Assembly: GCA_936450465.1 (NCBI GenBank)
Contig: OW388292.1
Location: forward strand, 24,644,652-24,708,651
From: Gibbula magus
Lineage: Eukaryota > Mollusca > Gastropoda > Trochida > Trochidae
Direction: 5' to 3'
Length of the DNA stretch: 64,000 nucleotides
Shown here one piece after another: positions 35,054 through 47,188 of the stretch. The position numbers and the translations under genes are program-made. Position 1 is the stretch's first letter. The number at the start of each line of letters is the position of its first letter. The notes beneath the pieces were generated by a model. It worked only from the letters and a program-made list of their open reading frames with translations, did not search any database and had not been told where the DNA came from.

Positions 35054-35163
35054 GTCGGAGACGAGAATGGTTTCCCTTGTTGGAGGCGAAGAAACGACTC
35101 TCTCACAAACCGGTACAGGTGACCTACCTGGAACTTCTCAATGATCGACCTTTAGTGACCTGA
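35054..35163 (+). CDS. NUDT3/NUDT4-like: Diphosphoinositol polyphosphate phosphohydrolase, last coding exon
   Basis: After the acceptor 'gtttatgtttcag', the first two bases complete a glycine codon. The exon then encodes RRREWFPLLEAKKRLSHKP, VQVTYLELLNDRPLVT and stop TGA at 35161-35163. The segment matches the family pattern RKREWF...A...L..HKPVQ.SYFE.L that closes the Nudix fold. The tail after 'LELL' is short compared with the extended C-terminus of human NUDT3, as in other invertebrate members I recall. The join to 28834 is in frame (phase 1). The 3' UTR follows directly. Confidence 0.94.
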
Positions 35164-36170
35164 GATTACAACATTCCAAGCCTCCCTGTGGTATAGACAA
35201 AATAGTGCATCCTCCCCGACCTGCTTGGTATACATACTTCTTTTGATTGGGTGCTCATTACGGAGAGGAGACGTCTGATTGGCTGTTGGATAACGAGGGC
35301 AGGGCAAGTTGCGGCATACTGTACCGACGTGTACGAGTGTGTATCAGACTGCGACATGGTGTGGTACCAAGTACTCTCGGCTGTTTGACTAACCATAGAA
35401 GTGTCCTATACATATTGTTATGTATATAAGTGTGATGTGTCTGACGAGGTGGTCGTGTCATACAGGATTGTATCTATTATGTCTGATTTCAGAAATGCTG
35501 AATTTCATTGACAAGTGGTTTTGGATATGCTGGGTTTAACTGACATCTGATTTCAGAAATGCTGGATTTCACTCACGTCTGATTTCAGAAATGCTCGACT
35601 TCACTGACATCTCATTTCTAAACATCTTTATTTCCATATGTCTGGCTTAAAAAATGCTGGATTTCACTGATGTCTTGCTTCAGAAATGCTGGATTTCACT
35701 GATGTCTGGCTGCAAGAATGCTGGATTTGACTGATGTCTGACTGCAGTAATGCTGGATTTCACTGATGTCTTGCTTCTGAAATGCTGGATTTGACTGATG
35801 TCTGGCTGCAGGAATGCTGGATTTGACTTATGACTTGCTTCAGAATGCTGGATTTCCCTTCTCAATCAGAATGAGCAATGTTAAGTGTTATGAAGGAGGA
35901 TTAATGATGCGTTAGTTACAGGTGAATTTCTTGCCTAATGAGACCTGACTAAGAGACTAAACTCTACAAGAGTTCAGAGTTCAACAACTCATTGAAGTTG
36001 CATTATAATGAGCACGGTCAGAGGGAGAAATCTGCTGAAAGCCAAACTGGATTCACAATATTTTATGCACTTTTATCTATCTTGATATATTAGTTTTTTT
36101 ATTATAAGTACATATAAAATGTTTATATTGTAAAATGTCAATAAGAAATCAATCATTTTGAATTAAAAAA
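35164..36170 (+). other. Probable 3' UTR of the NUDT gene
   Basis: There is no frame of note after the stop. The first poly(A)-like hexamer is ATTAAA at 36162-36167, followed by a short A run and TATT; AATAAA occurs at 36633 inside a MITE and again near 41108. I cannot tell which is used. The region contains a 32-bp tandem repeat (35490-35860). Confidence 0.45.
35490..35860. repeat. 32-bp minisatellite in the probable NUDT 3' UTR
   Basis: About 11 imperfect copies of a 32-bp unit (aatgctggatttcactgatg, then tctggcttcag) are present. The landmark TGCTGG falls at 35719, 35751, 35783 and 35815, exactly 32 bp apart. The left half is more diverged than the right. Confidence 0.9.
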
Positions 36171-36385
36171 AAGTATTATTTTAGCTCTGATTAGGTAAAA
36201 ATTCATCACAGTAAATCGGTATTAGTGATGTAGTCATTTACTGCAGAAACAGTTCAGATAATTATTGATTTTATGCAGGAGTAAATCAAATAGAAAATCT
36301 TTGCTAAGCCGGTGCATAGATGGCCACTCCTTGAGACACTTCTTGAAATGTGTGTAACACAATCGTCGCCATGACTTTAAACATT

Positions 36386-36753
36386 GGCAGATCCAGAGGG
36401 GTTTAGGAAGTTTGAAAGCCCCCCTTTTGAAAAAGTTTGCACATAAATTTGATAGACCTCGAGAGTGAACCCCCTCCCCCGATGGAACTCTGTTTCTGTT
36501 AGTACAGTACAGTGTATGAAATACACTTCCGTCTTTACTGGCAGTGCTGGGCTTTTGGTTGGAATATCAACCAGCCCTTCTGAAAGAGTGCCAGGCCCTA
36601 CAATGTTAAGACATTTAGTATATCAGACATCCAATAAACCAGGCGGGCTTGCTGGCCAACTTTACAACTGGCCCCAGTAGAAACTAACTAGTAATTGGCT
36701 AGTGGGCAGACAGCTATATCGAGCACTGGTGCAGTACACCCTCTGGATCTGTC
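36386..36753. mobile_element. MITE with GRCAGATCCAGAGGG ends
   Basis: The left end is GGCAGATCCAGAGGG and the right end, reverse complemented, is GACAGATCCAGAGGG. The element is about 368 bp and non-coding. No clear target duplication. A related end is present at 3950-3972. Confidence 0.65.
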
Positions 36754-37141
36754 TAGTATGTTATTAGAATAATAAGAATTTTGAGTTACTTAATGTTCAG
36801 AAAACAAACACATTGTACTGAAATGCAGATTTTGGTCTAAGGACAATGGACAAAATTAAGACTTAAACTACAGAAGAAGAACTAAAGAATTTTTACATGC
36901 CTTTGGAACAACCCTAACATATTTCAACTTTCAATTTCAACATGAAATATGATGCTAAGGTATTCCAAAAACAAATTATTTTCTGAAAGTAATAGGGTTA
37001 CCCGGTAACTTTCAGGGAATCAGCTTTTCTGAGTGTTTGTAATTCTTTCCCTTCTTTAAAGTTCATTCCATTCCATCAATATAGTGGAAATAATGTAAAC
37101 AAGGTGTTTTCCTAATCCTTCGGGGAGAATTTGCATTTTCA

Positions 37142-37690
37142 ATTGGAAATGATTAAAGAAAACTTGATGAGGGTCGATTGGAAAGGATTAAAGGAAACTT
37201 GATGAGGGTCGATTGGAAATGATTAAAGTAAACTTGATGAGGGTTGATTGGAAATGATTAAAGTAAACTTGATGAGGGTCGATTGGAAATGATTAAAGCA
37301 TGAGTGATGATGTTTGAATTGAAATTATTAGAGCCAAATTGATGCGGGTCGATTAGATATGATTAAAGCAAGCTTGAAGAGGTTGATTGAAAATGATTAG
37401 AGCAGGTTGATGAGGGACGAATTGAAATGGTTAAAACAAATCTGATGTGGGTGGAATTGAAACGATTAAAGCAAGCATGATTAGAGTAAATTAGAAATGA
37501 TAAGAGCAAAGCTAATGATTGTTGATTAAAAATGATTAGAGCAAAGCTAATGTGGGTTGATTGCAATGATAAAGGCAAGTCTGAGTTGGGTGGAATTGAA
37601 ATGATTAAAGCAGGCGTGATTAGAGGAAATTAGAAATGATTAAAGCAAGCATGATGAGGGTCGATAAGAAATGATTTAGAGCAAAGCTAA
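37142..37690. repeat. 35-bp degenerate minisatellite
   Basis: About 15 copies of a 35-bp unit (gattggaaatgattaaagta, aacttgatgagggtc) are present. Copies are nearly identical on the left (37142-37300) and increasingly diverged to the right. Confidence 0.9.
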
Positions 37691-40124
37691 TGCAGGTTAA
37701 TGTTTTCACCACTGAACTTGGACACAGTCCTCACACACATGCAGTTATTCCAGATGACTTTTCACAGAAGCAGCCCTCTGACCGGTGTGTTGATATATGG
37801 AAAATCATCGATGGAAGGCCTCTTATTTTCTCTACAAAGCTATTTTTACATTTGAGAAATTTAGGGGAAATTATTTTGACACTTTTGCTTGCAAATGAAA
37901 TGTTTTTATAACCAAAAAAAAACTCTGCACAACCAACCAACCATTTTCTGTTGACCTGAATGCAAAACAGTTCTTTTATGGGTTTCTGTTTTCTCTTTAG
38001 AAGGGTATTTATGAATCAATGTTCTAAGAGAACGTGGATTGTCGTGTGACTGAGAGTGTGAGTGGATTTGTGATGAACAATCATGAATATTTGACAGTAT
38101 TAGATACGTTTACATGAAATCAGTTGCTCCATGTGTTACACAGTTTGTACTCACTCTGAGAAACCTCCATCATTACCTATCTGTTCATGAAATGCTCAGT
38201 TGTTTCTTGAACCAATCTCTAGATTCCTTCCTTCAAACTGAATCATCCAACAAGCAACTGAACCAAACCCTCTTTTGTGTTACTAGTCAAGAATATTATT
38301 CTTAAAAAATCAAGATTTTAGCAGTATGTATGTAATGGTTGCATAATTTGTGGAACTAATGCTACTGTCTGTGGGTTACTTGAATGTGAATGTAGCTGTT
38401 GTTTTTAGCAAGTGTGGTAAATGGAAGATACAATGCCAAAACTGTTATGGTTGTCAAAGTTGAAACTGTTTATTGATTTTGAGATATAAGAGCAGAATCT
38501 GGCTGATGTAAATGTTTGAAATCTGTACAAAATAACAAGTTATGAACAAGTGTAGATACAAGGAGAAGCAATGATAATGGCTGGCCCATCAGCCTGGTTG
38601 TTGATTTAACAGAATGTTTTCATCTTTCTACAAGCGATTAAAAGGTTCTTTAGCATATTTTGTAATGTATCTCATAAACTCTTTCAATTATTATAACAAA
38701 TCTTAAAAAGATCATAATTCATCTATAATGAAATGACAGTGCAAATTATTTTCAAAACCAGCTGACCTGACACTGTCATGGCTTGTATTCCATCGTCATC
38801 TATCAACAAAAAGATACTTGCAAAATGGGCTATAGAACCTTTGAACTTCACTTTGATTTGAGATGTTTAACCAGAATATGGTGGAAATGTATTGTTGAAT
38901 ATTTATTTACGAATCTCTATTGCAGCTCTACTTTAAATCTTAAAACCGACAGTACCTTCCAATAGTAATCTTGTGAAGGACGAGGTAAGATAAGGGTGAA
39001 TATAAAACAGAATGTGGTCAAACTATTAAATTTTTTTCACAACAAGCCTTCATAAGTAGTGATCTATATTGACTAAAACTGTCAAAATTTTCCAAATTAT
39101 TCGTGAGGATGTATAATTATTTTCAAAATTATATTGATTTAAATTTTTTACCTATTTGTTAATTTGAAATGTGATGAAAATACTGGACTAAAACATGCCC
39201 TTATCATACCTTCTTCTATTTGTGTTTAAGAAAGATTTATAAATCATGTTTTGAATTTGACAGAATCATGAATAATAATATATTTATGTTCATGTTATAA
39301 TCCTACCGTTGACAAACAAATAACATAATTGCAGGTGATATGTTTTCGATTATAAATAATATGTTTGTATATACATTTATTTATCTCAGTGATTTTATTT
39401 ACACTATGACTTGACTCAACTTGTGCTCATACTATTTCTGATGTCCTTAATTTTAAAAGTTGCCCAGTCTGCAAAAAGAAACCTAGAAACTGCTGGTTTT
39501 GAAGTATTTTCACTCAGTTAGCCAACATTTTTACTGTCATTTTAAAATGGACAGAATTAAATCATGAACATGTTATACATTGAATTGTATTATTTATAAA
39601 AACAGGTTTGATAAACTTTATGTTCACTTGTATTAAATAATTGCTGTCAATGCTTAAGTAAACAGGCACTGCAGAGATTCTATCAGAATTGAGCAAAGCT
39701 GCGAAGTTTTCCTGATGTTGAGAACTATCAATGGGTGTATTTTTTTATCAGACAAACTCTATTAATTTCAAATATTAACATCATTACATGAAAAAATTCA
39801 GTTTTTAAACTGTTTTCATAAGTGACCATTTCAAAGTATGTAAGATTCTTTGATGAATGTAAACTACATTTGCAGTATACTTCTTGTTGTAAGTAATCAT
39901 AATATTTTATCACTTTCTTCAGTTCCTTAATTTTCCATTTAAACATACAAACAATATTTATGAACACAGAAAGAAAAACTTCAGTTTTTAGTACTTGTAT
40001 TTGTAGAGAACTTAATGATTAATGAGCATTTTGTTTAAAAACACATTATATCAATATTTATCATTCCTTAAAACAAGTGCAGAATATAATATCATTCAAC
40101 AATCAATGCAGCACTGCAGTTCTC
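37691..40124. other. AT-rich non-coding DNA, no gene recognised
   Basis: Long T- and A-rich stretches and short frames only. It may be intergenic or, less likely, a very long 3' UTR. Confidence 0.4.
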
Positions 40125-40172
40125 ACTGAGGTCACTCAAGTTCTTTCTTCCCATGTAACCTCTGTTCTAAAC
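40125..40172. repeat. Fragment of the ACAGAGGTTAC/CTTCCCA inverted-repeat family
   Basis: 'actgaggtcactcaagttctttcttcccatgtaacctctgttc' is palindromic in character and shares the TIR text of 2177-2267 and 57989-58536. Confidence 0.5.
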
Positions 40173-41774
40173 TAATAATTCTATTGTGCGAGCAGTAGAA
40201 AATCCTGATTAGTTGCAATGCAATCCAGTTGTGCAATCAGTGATATTTCAAACAGAGCAATCAACAGTTCCCTCAATAGTCAGGAAGATTAAACATTCTT
40301 CAGCTGTGTGACTGTAATCATGTCAGACAAAGTTTGATTCGATAGAAATAAGGATGGTAGTTTGTATTGCACATTTTTGTCTCTTGAACTGAATTGAGAA
40401 ATCAGTGAAAACAGTCCTATTAGAACAGAGATTACATGGGAAGAAATGACTTGAGGTACCTCTATGGGGAGATACTGGTGATACTTTTGCAAGATGAGCT
40501 AATTTCAGCCCATTTAGTTTGGTCCAGAGTGGGTTTGCTTCTACACATATCCACAATGGATCTTCCGACTGCCCTTGGTGAAAATCTTTTTCATAAACAT
40601 GGCAAATTATTCAATGAATTGATACATAATTCAAAATTTCTCTAAAAGTGAATAAATATGCACTATATGAACAGCAAAACTGAGGAAATATAATTTTGAA
40701 AATGTTTCGAATATTGCCGTTTTTCAAATATGAGTCATATTAAGATTGTATATGTATGCTTAGATATTTTGCATAGTTAATTTATAATCCCTAGCCACTA
40801 AACTGGACAGGGATATTGGAAGAGGTGATGTCCGTCTATTAATATTTCTAGAGAGCATTCTAAGTACTCTATAACAGTAAGGTAAACCCTGTATGGAGCT
40901 CTGTTGTATAAGTACCTCGGCAAAGTTTCTAATTGTCTGACAACAACCCTGTTTTATGGCCCTCAAGAAACGAAAAAAACATTAAATTCATAGTTTATCT
41001 CACAAAATGTGGAAGTTTGTCAAGGAATTTAATCTCCGGCAGTTATTTTTCCATTATTTGCTATGAACTCAACAAACGTTGGAGGGACTGTCATAACTAT
41101 CAGTTTAAGACAAAATGAATAAATCTTTCTTCTGTGAATGATTGAAAAGTTATGTTCAGTTTTCAGATCAAAGAATCATTTTGAATTATCAATATTTGAA
41201 GCAGTGCCAAAGTTGAGATATCAATATTTGCATAAAGCCTAAGTGGAGTTATTGATATTTTAAGTAGACCCTATGGCTGTTTTTGACAATCATATCAATT
41301 ATTTGCCCTCAACTTGAATCATTTTGGGACAGTTTTCCTCTCTATGGCGGGGGTATTGTTGACCACTGTCGGCAAGTGCTTGTTTATTTATCACCCAGCT
41401 GAGACTATCTCTTGTGGTTTGACACCAGGTATTGAATCCTCAGGTGATAAATCGACACGGTTTTAAACCACAAGCTATTGTAAATTATAAGTTTCAATGC
41501 GTAATCAAATTTATCCAGACGTTGAAAAATTCAGATTTCAGAAGAAAATATGTGATTTATTTATTTAGTTTATATCTGGATATATTAAATAACATTTAAT
41601 TATCATGCTCAAACTAATCATCATTTTGAAAGTGATGCTGATATTAAGATTAAGAGATTTACCAATTATACTTACATATTATGATCAAAGTATGGTGATT
41701 CATTCCAGTCTCACTAACATATGCCGTTTTCAGAGGAATAAAAGTTGCAAAATAGTGCATCAACGTGGATACGA
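40173..41774. other. Non-coding DNA, no gene recognised
   Basis: No domain, TIR or tandem repeat was supported. Confidence 0.4.
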
Positions 41775-42150
41775 ACTCCTATCGTTCAGAGGCGGCGGAT
41801 AGCGCAGTGGTTAGCGCGTTCGGCTTCGGATCAAGAGGTCCGGGGTTCGAATCCTGCCAGGGGCACAGCAACTTTGTCTGCAGTAGAGAACTGTTCTACA
41901 CGCAGTCAGGTTTGGGTGCAATGCTACACTGAATTTCAGCGTAGTACCACCAATGGTTCGCTAGTTCCAGCCGCTGCTCGCAGGTTTCACCGCAGTGCAT
42001 AGCCACATGGCGCTGCGGGCTTTCTCCCTGCCATAATACTAGCAGCCGCGATATAAGTGAAATAATCTTGAAAGCGGCGTTAAACCCCAACTCACTCACT
42101 CACTCACTCACTCACTCACTCACTCACTCACTCACTCCTATCGTTCAGAG
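41775..42150 (+). mobile_element. Full-length tRNA-derived SINE with perfect 17-bp target duplication
   Basis: The insert at 41792-42133 is bracketed by identical 17-bp repeats (ACTCCTATCGTTCAGAG) at 41775-41791 and 42134-42150. The head has an A box (TAGCGCAGTGG) and a canonical B box (GGTTCGAATCC), spaced as in a tRNA, so an internal pol III promoter may still work. A family body follows, then an (ACTC)n tail of about 12 units from about 42090. The perfect duplication and boxes mark this as the youngest SINE in the window. It depends on a LINE supplied elsewhere. Confidence 0.97.
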
Positions 42151-43214
42151 ATTGACTCTCCAAATTCTCTTTTGATGGATTTCATGTTCTGACCTAATTC
42201 AATTAGCAAATCACAAGACCTTCAACAAAGGCTTTCAGTGTGAGAATCTAGGGGCAAATCACTGATTAGCTATGTATACTGGATGTCATCAGATCTTGTG
42301 GCAGGGAATCTATAGAATCAATTATATCTCAGCACTATTTTGCAGATTTCATTCCTCGGAACTGGGTTGGTGTTAATCAGATTGAGATTCATTCTATCAA
42401 TGTAAAGAATGCATATCAAAGTCGTAAATTTCCAACCATATATACTGTTTTGAAGACAGCTGCTTATTTCAAGTAAACCAAAGGTGTATGTTTAAGTTAT
42501 TTGTGTGTAATGTTTAAGTTGAACATGAAAAGGCCAGAGTTTACAATGAACTTACTTTTCCCAACATTATAGGAACTTTTGTTCGATTGATTGACTGCTA
42601 TATGAATAAAAAATGCAGAGAAGAATAACTGTGTTTGTTGTTTTTCAGATCTTGTTAATGTAGACTTTGAAACAGGAATGTCCAATGTCTCGCTTGAATT
42701 CAAGGAATGATACCCCTAATACAACTAATTTTATTCTGATGGTCCAACAGAGAGGGATATACCAGTAGATGTTCAACCGCATATGCAGTAGGCAATTGTC
42801 CTACTACCTAAAATGTGGATGCAATGCTACAGTATCACTTGGGGAGGGATATATAGGGCTGCTTGCTTGTACACTTTTGGACTATTTTGTACACTTTGAC
42901 AGTCCTAAAATATGATTATTCACCAATGTTGCAAATTGTATACCTCTTTTGTGGTATTAAAAAACAATCATTTAATACATTTCTGTTAAGAGTAATGGAG
43001 TTCTTAACTGTTGAAAGAGTTACCTTATAACTAAGTTCCAGAGTAAACCCCAGTAAACAAACTCTGACAATGATTATTGTTGTCAAACCAGCGAATGATA
43101 TCTTGGATCTAACAGTATCTCACTAACTTCATCAATTTGTACACCTAAATACTCCAACATTGCTATGTATCTGCACATTACCTGAAAGGAGGGTAGACAG
43201 CTCTGAATCATCAT
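42151..43214. other. Non-coding DNA, no gene recognised
   Basis: Nothing beyond short chance frames. Confidence 0.4.
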
Positions 43215-43415
43215 ATATAACCACAGTGGATAGCGTGATCGGTTTATGATCAAGAGGTCTGAGGTTTGAATCCTGGCAAGGGCTGATGCTCGAAGGTTCA
43301 CACAATGCATACTGGTAGCCACAATAGTGTTGCTGGCTTTCTCACTGTCATAATACTAGCCAACTCAATAAAAGTGAAAAAAGTGAAATACTTGAAAGCT
43401 GCGTAAAACATCTCG
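43215..43415 (+). mobile_element. Diverged SINE with internal deletion
   Basis: 'cagtggatagcgtgatcggtt' and 'gaggtttgaatcctggcaagggc' are the degraded A and B boxes; the middle of the body is missing, and the end ('tcataatactagccaactcaataaaagtgaaa') matches the family 3' part. It lacks a clear (ACTC)n tail. Confidence 0.8.
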
Positions 43416-43475
43416 CCTACAGTAACACTCATGGCTTGGTCAGTCGAACTTCCTTTGAAGCTTGCACTTGTCACT

Positions 43476-43715
43476 GCTGTGAAATGCCATTTCCAATGGT
43501 CAAAGAACACAAGGTTCACCATTTCCAGTGGTGCCAAAACACAAGGTTCACCATTTCCAGTGGTGCCAGAACACAAGGATCACCATTTCCAGTGGTGCCA
43601 GAACACAAGGTTCACCATTTCCATTGGTGCCAAAACGTAAGGATCACCATTTTCTGTGGTGCAAAGACACAAGGATACCGTTATCAGGGGGTGCCAGGAC
43701 ACATGTTCACCACTT
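43476..43715. repeat. 32-bp minisatellite
   Basis: Units of 32 bp (aacacaaggttcaccatttc, cagtggtgccaa): about five close copies followed by two degraded ones. All three + frames are open across it for much of its length because the unit lacks stops, which gives long but meaningless reading frames. Confidence 0.9.
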
Positions 43716-45468
43716 CCTATGGTACAGGTGGTCATCAAAACCGCATCCTATTCAATCAGGGTATTTGTATCTTCAAAACTACTTCAATCACTAACTTTAC
43801 GGATACAATACCCTGGTGGAGAGGGTCTTAAAACCTTAGGCACCGATGGTATGCACACACGGGCTATTTAAAAAGCAAACTTTACTTAATAGCCATTCTT
43901 TAAGATTGCACTAAGGCCATCTTAGCTACCTACCATTCAGACCTTGGTGATTTGTGAATGACGATCCTAGACGTGATGACAGTTGGCCTGCGTTCACCGC
44001 GGCAGACAAAGAGTTAATGAACGCATGCCATGGAGCTACCCACAACGATCACCAGCAGACGTATGGAGATCCAACCATTCTTTTTTTATGTAGGCTTAAC
44101 ACTGGTGTTGCAATGTATCCCGTAATATTGTGGAACTGACCTCATTAGGGCATAATTATGAAATCAGCAGAAATTTAAAATAATGCCACAATCAAAGCAT
44201 ATTTGTTAAAAATCATACATCATTACATGAATGAAATTGACCTGCCACTTCCTGGCGCCAGACCCTATAAATGTACCTACCTCTATATATCTAGATAATA
44301 AAAAGGTGCAAGGTTTACAAAAAGGAACCGAAAATAACTTGTAGACTGATCCAAGTTTCCATTTATACCGATCCCTCAAATTGTCTGGTCCATTATTTCA
44401 TTCAGTGTGGTGTTTTTCTGTGTTAAATTGTACACATTACTAAAAACTATTATGACGTAAAAATGTATGTACCAATTTATAATTTCAAGCAGAGTATTGG
44501 AAAAGATGACTAATCAAAACGGCTCAACTTTGAATTCTTCAGTTATTGTCAAAACCTGAAACACTTTTCTGACAACATAGGATTAACTTATCTTCTTTAC
44601 ATGTACACTTGTGCTTTCAAATCTACTTATTACTTCCAGGAATCGCATATGTGTGTACATGTGCAATTGTGCTTTCCAATCTACACGTTATGTCGCCATA
44701 TCTATCTGGAATCTCCTAACTGTGTGTACGTGTGCAACTATACCTTTAATTCTGCTCACTTCTCTCGATGCCTTTCAGGAATGTTCAGTGCATATACCGA
44801 CATGTGCGTGTTGTGTCCGCAGTGACTGTTCGATCACAGGGATCTACTGCCTGGATGTATACAGACAGCCGTGTCGTGTGGAGTGCATCTTTAGATGCAT
44901 TATCACAACTACGCTAATTAATGTTTACCATATTTCATCTAATAAAAGCTAAAAGCTACAACTGTAAGTTAAGGACCACTTGATTCGTGTAGTATTTGAA
45001 ATTGCCAACTCAAACATAAGAAGTACCAGCGTAAAATAGAGACCCAGCGCTTAAAGCTTGATCTGAAATGTATGGAACCAGTTAATTGATGTACTATTTA
45101 CAAGTACACTGCGTTGCGTTGCTCATTGGTCCTGACGCCTACTTGCGACTTTGTGCTTGAATCTCTGTTTTATCCCTGCTTTTATCGGAGACCTGCGTCT
45201 CCTCAGTGATCTGGTGTTTATAAAAGGAAATACGGTACATGCTTACCTCATAGCATCAGACACTGGCGAATGTCTTGCAATTTCAAAAGTCTTGATATTG
45301 ATCTTAAACTGTAAACAGTGGCAATCTATCAATATATAGGCTCTGTAGTTAACAAAGTTTTTTTTTTGTGAATTGGGATTTCAGAGAAAGATAAGTTACT
45401 CCACTTACAAAGGTACATCCTTATAAGATACTTAAATTTTTGATCATACACTCTGCTATCTGACATCA
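43716..45468. other. Non-coding DNA; faint long-period repeat at 44600-44800
   Basis: The text 'tgtgtgtacatgtgcaa.tgtgctttccaatctac' recurs two to three times in diverged form between 44600 and 44760. A frame of 113 codons across it has no recognised domain. AATAAA occurs at 44940. Confidence 0.4.
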
Positions 45469-45530
45469 GAGGACTGCAGGATTCGAACCAGCGCGGTTAC
45501 CTTTCAACTACTGAGACATACACTAAAATA
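45469..45530 (-). mobile_element. tRNA-like fragment with perfect B box
   Basis: The minus strand reads TGTCTCAGTAGTTGAAAGG (A-box-like), then GGTTCGAATCC (perfect B box). The two are too close for a complete tRNA, so this is a deleted tRNA-derived SINE head or tRNA pseudogene. Confidence 0.5.
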
Positions 45531-45894
45531 ATAACATTTCTATTTTTGATATATAAGCCGATGGATAGCGACTGTACAGCACCACCATTGTATAGACAAT
45601 TCTACATTAATCATGCCTATTGCAAACCTGCATTTAGACCAGACATCTTCCTAATCCGAAAACGTCTCCTTCGGACTCATCTTCACTTCTGATTGTCTAC
45701 AGTTGTCTACGGTTAATTATTTATAATACAATCCCGAATGTGGAAACACTGGAGCTCGATCAGGGCCGGGGGTCATACTGCTAAATCTATATCATTGTCA
45801 GGCTGGTCACACCTATTCAATTAAGTAATGGACTGGTCCACTCTGACAGTGAGTAGAGCGACACAGTCAAATTAGCAGATCACTGAATCAACAG

Positions 45895-46134
45895 GTCAAT
45901 GTTCAACAGTATGAACCTCCCGGTATATGTTTATATGAAAATACTGAGTAGTCACACACTGTAACAATATATTCAACACTCTATCAAAACATTGTTAAAC
46001 AGTATAATCCTCCCAGGTACATGTGTTTGTAAGTAAATACTGAGTAGTAACACACTGTAACAATATATTCAGCACTCTATCAAAACATTGTTAAACAGTA
46101 TAATCCTCCCAGGTACATGTGTTTGTAAGTAAAT
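45895..46134. repeat. About 96-bp tandem repeat abutting the MULE fragment
   Basis: About 2.5 copies of a unit containing 'acattgttaaacagtataatcctcccagg' and 'gtagtaacacactgtaacaatatattca' are present. Copies 2 and 3 are almost identical. The third stops abruptly at 'aagtaaatac', where the transposase-like sequence begins. Confidence 0.85.
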
Positions 46135-46668
46135 ACAGACCGCTCGCACCTTCAGTGATCCAGACTGACTTTGAGCAAGCCAGCATTGTTGCTGCAGAGA
46201 CTGTGTTCCCTCAGGCCACGTTGAAGGGATGCCTCTTCCACTTCTGTCAGGCAATATGGCGCAAGACGCAAGACCTAGGACTTGCGGTTGCCTACAAGGA
46301 AGATGCTGAGGTTAGGAAGTGGGTTCGCCGAGCTGCAGGTCTCCCGCTGCTTCCCCTGCTCCAGGTCCAGGATGCGTGGCTCGATGCTATGAACCACTGC
46401 CCAGACGTACTACAAGCTGATCGGCAAGACACTGCAGCACAGACACCCCAACGTCTACAGGTTCATTGAACTGATCAAGAACATTGAAAACGGAGAGAAG
46501 GCGAAGGTCATCCAGATCAACTTTGGAGCTGCTCCACCACCCAAGAAAGCAATCTACAAAGAGAAGGAGCAGCGCCTGTCTCGTCTGAAAGATCAGCTTC
46601 GCCGTGGTGAGAAGTCACCAATGCAGTTCCTGGATGCAGTCGGACCTCTCATGATGATGAAGATGTGA
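46131..46668 (+). pseudogene. Broken MULE (Mutator-like) transposase fragment
   Basis: The first frame (to about 46404) encodes a piece of the MULE transposase domain: TDFE holds the second catalytic aspartate, and GCLFHFCQAIWRK carries the conserved C-x-x-H region; WVRRAAGLPLLPLL follows. The third catalytic glutamate region (usually NNHLEGWH-like) is missing. After 'MNHCP' the homology continues one frame over (46405-46668): HPNVYRFIELIKNIENG, then a basic tail ending in MMMKM and TGA. So there is at least one internal deletion plus a frameshift, and the N-terminal half (often with a FLYWCH finger in animals) is absent. It cannot encode an active enzyme. Codon choice is still GC-richer than its surroundings. 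Confidence 0.85.
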
Positions 46669-47188
46669 ATGAAAGCACAGATTGAACAATGAACAATGAT
46701 AAGCAATGTTGTAAATTATTGTTAATATGTTATTGTAAGTTATTGTACGTTATTAATATATCAACATATAATACATCAACATCAATATCCAAGATGATGA
46801 AAGAATCCAACAATGGAAACATATGATTAAAAAACATGCAAAAACATGTTACAATACATGTTTACACAACAAATTGTATTTTTGTCTTCATTTCATTTCC
46901 TATCGGGCCGTTCCATTATATTATGAGGGTTCAGGTGTGTGCAACCAACCATAAATGTTGTTGTTTTAGCAGTTCTGCGTTTTGCAGTTCTGCGTTTTGG
47001 CAGGATACCAAAAACGATGAAGAAATGCGGAAGGTTGACATTTGGAGGAAATAGACGTTCCGGCCATGAACCAAATATACATACGTCCGTGCATTACTTA
47101 TATTACACACATCCTTACTTGATTTATGACAAAGTAGATTCTATTAATTGTTAGCTTATAGGGCAGGACAGATCCAATGGACTAATGG
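46669..47188. other. Non-coding DNA, no gene recognised
   Basis: AT-rich flank of the transposase fragment; no TIR was found for it. Confidence 0.4.

Noticed and set aside
35680..35865. Minus-strand repeat peptide
   Set aside because: It is antisense to the 32-bp minisatellite downstream of the NUDT stop.
38980..38995. Donor-like GAGGTAAGAT as the end of a coding exon
   Set aside because: It lies downstream of the NUDT stop and the preceding frame has no family match.
41745..42099. Frames across the SINE on both strands
   Set aside because: The SINE is pol III type and non-coding; similar frames occur at the other copies (5038-5331, 20131-20325).
43431..43871. Overlapping + frames of up to 131 codons
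   Set aside because: They arise from the 32-bp minisatellite; the peptide repeats are out of register in different frames and no domain is present.
44611..44952. 113-codon cysteine-containing frame as a secreted peptide gene
   Set aside because: Cysteine spacing is irregular, no signal peptide is evident at the start, and part of the frame crosses a faint tandem repeat.
45469..45530. Functional tRNA gene on the minus strand
   Set aside because: The B box is perfect, but the A to B distance is too short for a tRNA body and the acceptor stem does not pair.
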